The notes beneath the pieces were generated by a model. It made no database searches. It was not told the origin of the DNA and saw only the letters and a program-made list of their open reading frames with translations. The translations under genes and the position numbers were made by a program. From contig CAMPET010000004.1 of assembly GCA_946803715.1 (NCBI GenBank), positions 284,285 to 306,031 on the forward strand: a DNA stretch of 21,747 bases, written 5' to 3'. Each line of letters starts with the position of its first letter. Position 1 is the first letter of the stretch. Source of the stretch: Beroe ovata. Taxonomy: Eukaryota; Ctenophora; Nuda; Beroida; Beroidae. This document shows, one piece after another, positions 17,301-21,747 of this stretch.

Positions 17301-19417
17301 TTTTGTAAACATATGCAAATTGTAATCATGTGTGTGTGTGTGGGGTAGGGGGGCTAAGCATCTGAAAAGGGGGAGTTGCGCTGAGTGGCAGCGAGAGCGT
17401 TTATAATCGTGCAGAATTATTTCCGAAGATTACAGCATGAGCTTCACTAAGTGCAGGGTCAGCGTAGTGAGGGTAAGTATTGTGTTGACTTCTGATCTGC
17501 GAGCGAATGAATTGGGCCTCAAACCGCTGGTTATAATATTATGGTAAACGCTCCTACTAAATCTGAAATACTGTGTCGTGTCATAACGTTGGATTCTGGT
17601 ATACAAATTCACCGCGGTGGCGATAATTGCTGACTGNGATAAGATGAAGGAGTGTGATAGAGGAGTATGTGTGCACGCTTCCTCTGATAATTTGTCATAT
17701 TTGAAAGTTGAGGGGGGAAGTGTTGAAATGCACCTTTTCACACGATATCACTATATGACCATGGTGCTAACCTCGGAGGTATCGAATTTAACGTTCATCC
17801 AGCCCTGTTTTATCATCTTACTCTCGCGGCGGTGTGTCCTCCTGATACTGACACACAGCCTCTGCACGGGGATCATCTGGTCACTGACGGGTCCCACATC
17901 AGCCGCCTTGTCCAGCTCCTCCAGCGTGCTGTTACTGTTAACACTACGATGTTAGGTATCACAGCACTTCACATAAACACACAAACACACACAAACACAC
18001 GCACACGCACACGCACACACACACAGCTATGATCTCACAGGAAAACGCACAGTTAAAGGAAATGACCGAGTCAATGTTGTCACGTGATCCTGCGCAAACG
18101 TCCGTCCTAGCATTCGAGATAGACTCTGTGTCTCATGAGGAGGTGGTGGAGGCGTACACAACCATGCAGGTGAGATCCGTGTTATGCCGGACACTTTCGG
18201 GCCTTGGTTAGAATAGATGGGCGTATAGAATGTTCATGGAATGTGATTGGGCTATCAACTTCTGTGACAGAGTGGTCTGTACGGAACCCCAAGGTTTCGA
18301 TTCCTTGTTTAACATGCCGTACTGCAAGGATCTCCACCTTGTTCGCCAGGCTAGGCCATAACCAAAAAGTCGATTTTATAAGTCTCGTTTACAGGAAATA
18401 CTCCCTTGTGTTCGACAACGGGTGCCTAAACAGTACTCCATTACTACGAGTAAATTATACTATCAATTATCAATTTTAACGTTGACCACAAAAGAGGAAA
18501 CAGCTACAAAAAGTATAACAAGCATCTTGAATTTGATTAATGGTCATAATAACGCCATTGTCATAATATAAGATGAAATGTCGGAGAAGCTTTTGGTTAT
18601 AATCATAATTATGTAACCCCTGTCATACGAAGGAATCATAAGCACCGGTTCATCACGGCAATGCTGTAGATAAATAAATGTACGCAAACAATTATCTCGG
18701 ATGATCAATACTTGACTGGAAGAATTAATCTATTTCACATTAAAATATAATGCATGTCACAGGCAGCTGGGTAAAGCTGGCTGCGTGAAGGCACCCATGT
18801 TGATACTGCTATAATTATAGTTTGGGAGCTACCGCCGCCGGATAGAATTGATATCCACTGGTTGTCCCCCTATACTGACGCGTGCGAGTGTCCCTGTGCG
18901 TGCTTGGACAGTGAAATGTGCCGTAATGATAACGTGGGCCGAAGTATTTAGCACGCCGTGGTGGCAGTTGACACGGGAATGCCGGTCCAAATGACGCAGG
19001 ATATTGCTAATGTGACACTTAGTAATGTGGGGTATTGTAAAGATGGTGCGCTTTGTTACTGGCATGTGGGGGCTGGGGATATGTCATGATTGGGAGGTCA
19101 TGACATCTCATTGACATGTCCCCCTAGAAATCAGATCGATTAACCGAAACGCGATCTCTTGCTCGTGTCAATGGTGGTCTTGCTGTCGGCACACGAGACG
19201 TTTATGATCAATTAATGAATAATTCAATTCCTCCAAAATGGTATCCGATACTCCAATCGTATCGAGAGCCACTACTTACTCTAAACTCGATTTTAACGTA
19301 TAGTTCTCTTTTCAGAAAGATTTTACTCATCTACAGAAGTACGTGGATAAATTGCTAATGAACATCATCGCTGAGGCACCTCATCTGCTCTGTGTCGATA
19401 GCAGCAACGCTCCTTGA
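5680..19417 (+). CDS. RAB11FIP3/4: class II Rab11 family-interacting protein (FIP3/FIP4-like), 13 exons
   Basis: Exons: 5680-5796, 5875-5974, 6364-6480, 6627-6772, 8243-8356, 8511-8593, 9116-9206, 11813-11911, 12020-12085, 12167-12280, 12437-12559, 18041-18169, 19316-19417. They join in frame to 466 residues, near the size of fly Nuf and shorter than human FIP3/4. Class II FIPs link Rab11 and Arf6 on recycling endosomes to motors and to cytokinesis. Residues 15-26 form a canonical EF-hand loop (D15, D17, D19, G20, E26); 45-56 form a degenerate second loop (Ile in place of Gly at position 6, Asp at 12). An acidic Ser/Pro linker with FEGYGEAS follows at about 137-144, then a heptad-rich coiled coil from about 175 to 430. 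The Rab11-binding domain at the end has Y442-V443-D444, LL at 446-447, II at 450-451 and P455, preceded by IDSVSHEEVVEA as in FIP3/4. Intron 1 (78 bases) is GC-AG; GT donors are lacking before the in-frame stop. An acceptor-like CAG lies 5 bases before the ATG, so an upstream 5' exon is possible. Exon 5 start is the least certain junction. Confidence 0.87.
5797..5874 (+). other. GC-AG intron 1 of the FIP gene
   Basis: The donor GAG|GCAAGA matches the strong consensus usual for GC introns, and the acceptor is TTTTACCAG. Splicing joins the first EF-hand exon to the second in phase 0. Without it the frame stops at TAA in 5812-5814. Confidence 0.75.
6773..8242 (+). other. FIP intron 4
   Basis: A 1470-base intron starting GTAAGA and ending CTCAAG. 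It contains a tRNA-like repeat candidate at 7333-7570 and an imperfect short inverted repeat of TCACACACG at about 7093-7107 and 7134-7148. No exon is recognised on either strand. An alternative acceptor at 8235 (TTGTAG) would break the frame. Confidence 0.6.
7333..7570 (+). repeat. possible tRNA-derived SINE
   Basis: TGGTGTATTGG at 7340-7350 fits the RNA polymerase III A box except for one position, and GTTCGAATG at 7378-7386 fits the B box except for the last base. Between them, GGATCGGAAGATCGTGAG looks like a decayed anticodon arm. The segment has a different base composition from the surrounding intron. It does not fold into a proper tRNA: the T stem is mismatched. No poly(A) tail or target duplication was found, so this is a tentative call. 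Confidence 0.4.
9443..11226 (-). CDS. putative secreted Thr/Pro-repeat (mucin-like) protein, nested in FIP intron 7
   Basis: I do not recognise the family. Proposed minus-strand exons: 11226-11169, 11060-11004, 10800-9657, 9572-9443. Exon 1 encodes a signal peptide (MTKSHVCFFLVLALTL, charged start then hydrophobic core). Exon 3 opens with GELSGDSVGSNS, then runs into a 15-base repeat encoding APTTP-type units, dense in Thr and suited to O-glycosylation; 10232-10688 of it is a gap of N. After the repeat come about 140 residues of a mixed, probably globular domain of unknown type (ELEFEVDLTISIHF, then GGMMTSYRLLPDGT), ending near two cysteines. The donor GTGAGT at 9656 overlaps a TGA (9655-9653), so exon 3 may be terminal; exon 4 adds 43 residues in frame. 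Exon 1-2 joining is uncertain: it needs a GC donor, or another donor in the same exon. No membrane segment is seen. The gene lies wholly within a FIP intron, on the other strand. Confidence 0.6.
10105..10775 (-). repeat. 15-base coding minisatellite (APTTP units) with assembly gap
   Basis: Units of the type GGAGCTGGTGTGGTT on the plus strand read as Pro-Thr-Thr-Pro-Ala repeats on the minus strand. About seven clean units flank the left side of a 457-base run of N (10232-10688) and about four flank the right. The true copy number is unknown because the gap size may be nominal. Variants (DPTTP, ASTTP, APNPTTP) sit at the edges. Confidence 0.9.
12656..12692. repeat. (CA)n microsatellite
   Basis: CA repeats with AT interruptions just beyond the stop codon of the minus-strand GPCR gene, so possibly in its 3' UTR. 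Confidence 0.9.
12715..14211 (-). CDS. class A (rhodopsin-type) G protein-coupled receptor, two exons
   Basis: Exons 14211-13435 and 13311-12715 are joined across a 123-base GT-AG intron in phase 0, giving 457 residues from the first ATG. A second ATG at 14127 (residue 29, MPVSN) gives 429 and a more usual short N-terminus. Seven hydrophobic helices are visible. Landmarks: G60-N61 in TM1, D92 in TM2 (SLVDCLI), C123 at the start of TM3 with R148 exactly 25 residues on, a proline in TM5, and SALNPFIYYWR (the NPxxY motif) in TM7. Departures from the family: the DRY position reads ISR, and the TM6 CWxP reads CNIP. The loop between TM3 and TM4 is short and the C-tail is about 85 residues, Ser/Arg-rich, with a CTCT pair that could be acylated. 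The ligand cannot be predicted; receptors of this look form large orphan expansions in invertebrates. The gene lies entirely within FIP intron 11, antisense. Confidence 0.9.
14309..14349. repeat. (CA)n microsatellite
   Basis: Nearly pure CA repeat about 100 bases upstream of the GPCR start, so within or near its promoter or 5' UTR. Confidence 0.95.
14350..16615. other. long intronic stretch, little signal
   Basis: No convincing exon. Small patches noted are CTCTCTCT plus GCGCGCGTGCGCGC near 14711-14751, and a short minus-strand frame at 15692-15799 with a hydrophobic end. The rest is AT-rich and closed in all frames at short intervals. Confidence 0.5.
15692..15799 (-). other. possible terminal exon with hydrophobic C-terminus
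   Basis: A minus-strand frame reads EVWELLSDPSFLSHLH followed by about 17 strongly hydrophobic residues and a stop, which looks like a C-terminal membrane anchor. The upstream AG sites lack a good polypyrimidine tract and the frame is only about 37 codons. It could be chance. No family is recognised. Confidence 0.2.
16629..16718. repeat. (GT)n microsatellite with one unresolved base
   Basis: GT repeats with GC interruptions; N at 16666. Confidence 0.95.
17772..17943 (-). CDS. isolated exon resembling protein kinase D, linker into PH domain (tentative)
   Basis: A 172-base open segment on the minus strand, bounded by an AG (ATCGTAG) at 17944 and a GTTAGC donor at 17771. It is GC-richer than its surroundings and free of stops in one frame. 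It reads NSNSTLEELDKAA, then MIPVQRLCVSIRRTHRRES and MIKQGWMNV. In protein kinase D the region between the second C1 domain and the PH domain has the same order: an acidic segment, an IPL-R-V-S box, a basic Ser-rich stretch, then K-x-GWM opening the PH domain. I could not find the C1, remaining PH or kinase exons on the minus strand in the window, so it may be a gene fragment, or part of a gene extending rightwards. Another PH-domain protein is the main alternative. Confidence 0.4.
17975..18025. repeat. (CA)n tract before FIP exon 12
   Basis: CA repeats with AA and CG interruptions, ending 15 bases before exon 12. Length variation here could affect the branch point or acceptor region of intron 11. 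Confidence 0.9.
18170..19315 (+). other. FIP intron 12
   Basis: A 1146-base intron, GTGAGA to TCTTTTCAG. On the minus strand 18829-19065 is a 78-codon open frame of higher GC content with no recognised motif; it is not annotated as a gene. Otherwise AT-rich. Confidence 0.6.
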
Positions 19418-19683
19418 TAAAGTTGCCACGCCATGATCTATCTGTTCAAACACAAGGAATTATTTTTATCGCGTGCCAGGCGGAGTTTTGCCTGGTACAG
19501 GATTGACAAAAAGCTAAGTTAATTGATGTCAAACCATGATTTTTGTAGCGTTTTATGTAGCTATTGTGTTTGTTCAATTGTCCAAATGTAGATGTTTGTA
19601 TAATGTACAGTCGATTTCAAGAATGCAGCAGATGACATTGACACTTCACTTGATTTCATTTTATCACTCCATAGAGAGTGTAA
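19418..19683 (+). other. presumed 3' UTR of the FIP gene
   Basis: Sequence after the TGA at 19415. It contains a hairpin-forming segment near 19474-19499 (GTGCCAGGC pairing with GCCTGGTAC across an 8-base loop, one G-T pair). No AATAAA signal is visible in the next 700 bases, so the 3' end is undefined. Confidence 0.45.
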
Positions 19684-19810
19684 TATTGGGGAGGGGTCCC
19701 AAATGATTTTGATCACTTGACAGCGTTTCTTAATTTTCATTGGTTGTATCTGTATTCTCGTTGGTCAACTACTGTCACGTGACTGAAAAAAATTGTGACC
19801 CCTCCCAATA
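19684..19810. mobile_element. MITE-like element with 40-base terminal inverted repeats
   Basis: The left arm 19684-19723 (TATTGGGGAGGGGTC...) and the right arm 19772-19810 (...GACCCCTCCCAATA) are imperfect reverse complements, pairing through the inner ends CACTTGACAG and CTGTCACGTG. Only about 48 bases lie between them and there is no coding capacity. The outermost dinucleotide on each side is TA, consistent with a TA target-site duplication of the Tc1/mariner type. Related copies were not found elsewhere in the window. Confidence 0.6.
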
Positions 19811-20215
19811 CCTAGAATACCATTCTCCATTACTCTCTCCTCATGGACATGATTTGCTGGGACAGTTTCCACAATATACCTATTGATACAATGATACATC
19901 AACATGTGTAGCTGAGCTTCGTGTTGCGTGGGTTCATGTGATACTATGCTTCTCTGCTTAGCTTATCAGAACATTATTGGTGATCGGGATATTTCACATG
20001 TTTAATTTGTTTTATGTTTTAGGCGCGGGATAATCAATTGTTTATATTCATAACGGTGGGCTATGTTGTGTTTTGGTGAAATGATGTTGTGAAAGAAGAA
20101 ATTATTTGTACTTGATTTACAATTACATTACCAATTACATTTACCATCTGACATAGACCTTCTGAACTTCGATGAAGGCGCTTGCAAAGTATTTATGATC
20201 ATGGGAGATTGGGTC
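19811..20215. other. non-coding stretch, nothing recognised
   Basis: AT-rich sequence downstream of the FIP gene. No exon or motif is seen. Confidence 0.5.
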
Positions 20216-20625
20216 CATGCCTGACCATGCGACATGCCAACATTACATGTCATGTCCAATGTCTGGCATGGCGCGGCATCACTATGGAAACTGCTCGCAT
20301 GCTGCTGCAGCTTTGTCGGGCGATGGCAGACCGCTGATGCAAGCCGCGAAGCGGCTTGCGCCAGCGCGCGCGCGAAACGAAATTCTCGACAGGGGCTATC
20401 ATCGATCGACAACTGCAGCTCTGCTTGTGTTCCTACTTTGCGTGACCCAACCTTCTAATTCTTTTGTGGTCACCGGTTTCTGGTCTCAGTAGGATCTGAA
20501 ACCTACGAGTACGATCCCTTTCAGATCAGTCCCTGTGATCTTAGGGCAAGGAAGTGGGACCCTGAGAATCTTATGATCACAGAGTAGAATAGGGGCGCGC
20601 ATGAACGTGTGCACTTATTATTGCA
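20216..20625. repeat. CpG-rich repeat patch related to the one at 4.0-4.4 kb
   Basis: The 21 bases at 20385-20405 are an exact inverted match to 4307-4327, next to a GCGCGCGCG run in both places. The segment at 20587-20623 resembles 4046-4074 in direct orientation. A perfect hairpin lies at 20339-20359 (nine-base arms GCAAGCCGC, loop GAA), in a position comparable to the palindrome of the other patch. The overlapping open frames on both strands are a result of GC content. Confidence 0.6.
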
Positions 20626-20639
20626 TTGTTTATGCAATT

Positions 20640-20920
20640 GCAATCCGCGACGCAGTTTTAATTTGATCAGCGCGCGCCGCGCAATTCAGAATTTTCGACG
20701 ATTGATAACATCAGCTGAGCTGAATAAATCTGATCGATCTCATCGACATAATTCGACATCTCACGAATGACAATGATGTGAAGTGTGAGGTAATTGAAAA
20801 AAACCGACGCGCCGCGCAGTCCGTTGTCGAGTACACTTATTTTTTTGAAAATAACTTTGTAAAACGCGCGCACTTGTTGCGGCTGCGCGGCTTTCGGAAT
20901 GCAAACCAAAGAAGTTGTAA
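20640..20920. repeat. CpG-rich patch, probable degraded repeat
   Basis: Several GCGCGC and CGCGCCGCGC blocks within AT-rich DNA, similar in texture to 20216-20625. The open frames on each strand lack motifs. No clear boundaries were found. Confidence 0.35.
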
Positions 20921-21352
20921 CTTGTTCCACGAGATTTCAAAACCCAGTTTTCTAGCTGTTCTACGTTTGCATTTCACATTAATTGCATTCTCTCATTATT
21001 CAATCTGGTCAATTCGTAGGTACAATCTCATTCTCACTACGTCACCACGTTACAGTGATATTGATGCTCAGTGATTGGTACATACATCGATACAATCATA
21101 GAATTATTACATCTGGAGCCATCAGGCATCAGCCACTAGAAGAAGCCCAGTAGCCAGTGTTTACTGTTTAATGTGGTTATAGTGCTCCCTGAATTGAACT
21201 AGCGTTCTTACTTTGTTCGGCATACGATTGATATATATGAATCCGATTCATCAGATCAATGAACTCTGGTCTCTACTCTAATACTCTATATCAAGGTATG
21301 ACTACTTTACTGTTATGTTTTCTTTGTGAGTTCCGCATCAGGGGTTAGGTGA
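20921..21352. other. non-coding stretch, nothing recognised
   Basis: AT-rich sequence without exon signals that I can support. Confidence 0.5.
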
Positions 21353-21386
21353 GTTTGTGTGTCTGTGTCTGTGTGTCTGTGTGTTT
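21353..21386. repeat. GT-rich microsatellite
   Basis: GTCTGTGT-type repeat units. Confidence 0.85.
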
Positions 21387-21647
21387 TTGAGCAGTAGTAC
21401 TCCCCGTACCCATATAAAACACCGCGAAAGCCTCACACATCTCTCACTGTTCCTCTCAAAGTCGGCCTGACCCTCACAACGTGAAAATTCCCACCCTGGA
21501 CCAATAGAAATCTATGAATCCGATCACGTGACCAATAAACATATTATATTTATACTGCTGGGAGTACTGTTATACTGAGACACACTTTTTTGCGTAGGAG
21601 GATACATGCTAAGCTCGTGTAAATAACGTTGTTACACATATATTGTG

Positions 21648-21747
21648 AGCGATAGTGGTGCTGATCGCCGAGGCATATTATCAGTCCGTGTATTCTTGTG
21701 CTTGTTGTCCGCTGGGTGACCGTGTGTGATGTGTGTGTGTGTGTGTG
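21648..21747 (+). repeat. dispersed repeat, copy B, cut by the right edge
   Basis: Same sequence and orientation as 540-645, including the CTTGTTGTCCGCTGGGTGAC block and the GT tract that begins near 21728. It carries 16 bases missing from copy A. It probably continues past the edge into a unit like 646-992. Confidence 0.85.

Larger units (their letters stand above)
12560..18040 (+). other. FIP intron 11, 5.5 kb, host of antisense genes
   Basis: The intron starts GTAGGG and ends GATCTCACAG. It contains a CA microsatellite (12656-12692), the complete GPCR gene on the minus strand (12715-14211), a CA tract (14309-14349), a long stretch with little signal (14350-16615), a GT tract with an N (16629-16718), an isolated PKD-like minus-strand exon (17772-17943), and a CA-rich tract (17975-18025) ending just before the acceptor. 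No further in-frame FIP exon was found inside it. Confidence 0.6.

Noticed and set aside
17437-17473. Possible short plus-strand exon with a strong GTAAGT donor
   Set aside because: It has an in-frame stop in the phase needed to join FIP exons 11 and 12, and no other gene is known to use it.
18204-18360. B-box-like GGTTTCGATTCC suggesting a tRNA or SINE
   Set aside because: No A box at a suitable distance and no tRNA fold could be drawn.
20128-20492. Overlapping open frames of about 90 codons on both strands
   Set aside because: They lie in a CpG-rich repeat patch, share sequence with 4307-4327 and carry no motif.
1-21747. CRISPR array, prokaryotic operon, or prophage
   Set aside because: No spaced identical repeats, no ribosome-binding-site-led tandem genes; all genes are spliced animal genes.

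Overview
The window is intron-rich animal genomic DNA and nothing in it looks bacterial or viral. It is AT-rich, with many GT/CA microsatellites, short introns (78-150 bases) mixed with multi-kilobase ones, and CpG-rich patches that look like repeats. The gene families recognised (PKN with HR1 domains, GFRP, a class II Rab11-FIP and a two-exon rhodopsin-type GPCR) place it in Metazoa. I cannot assign a phylum. A marine invertebrate is likely, and a non-bilaterian is possible but unproven. Runs of N show that this is draft assembly.

Layout, left to right. Positions 1-1362 hold poly(T)/(GT)n tracts and a direct repeat in two copies of about 350 and 330 bases. On the minus strand at 1381-3199 is the 5' part of a protein kinase N gene (HR1 domains); its kinase end lies off the left edge. 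At 3418-3565 is a decayed partial copy of the GFRP gene, and the apparently intact single-exon GFRP (GCHFR) gene lies at 5150-5419 on the plus strand. Between them is a CpG-rich repeat patch with a perfect 28-base palindrome.

From 5680 to 19417 on the plus strand runs one 13-exon gene for a 466-residue class II Rab11-family interacting protein (FIP3/FIP4/nuclear fallout type): EF-hands, a long coiled coil and a C-terminal Rab11-binding domain. All twelve splice junctions keep the reading frame; the first intron uses a GC donor. Two other genes lie antisense inside its introns. Intron 7 carries a putative secreted, Thr/Pro-repeat (mucin-like) protein gene with a 457-base gap in its minisatellite. 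Intron 11 carries a two-exon class A GPCR gene. Intron 11 also holds an isolated minus-strand open exon resembling the start of a protein kinase D PH domain. Positions 19418-21747 are non-coding: a short TA-flanked MITE-like inverted repeat, CpG-rich repeat patches related to those near 4.0-4.4 kb, and at the very end another copy of the repeat seen at 540-645.

The genes are ordinary cell-regulatory genes and do not form one pathway. FIP acts in recycling-endosome traffic and cytokinesis with Rab11, PKN is a Rho effector kinase, and GFRP controls tetrahydrobiopterin synthesis. The most notable feature is structural: opposite-strand genes nested in the FIP introns, plus the unexplained PKD-like exon. 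I found no clearly new molecular system.
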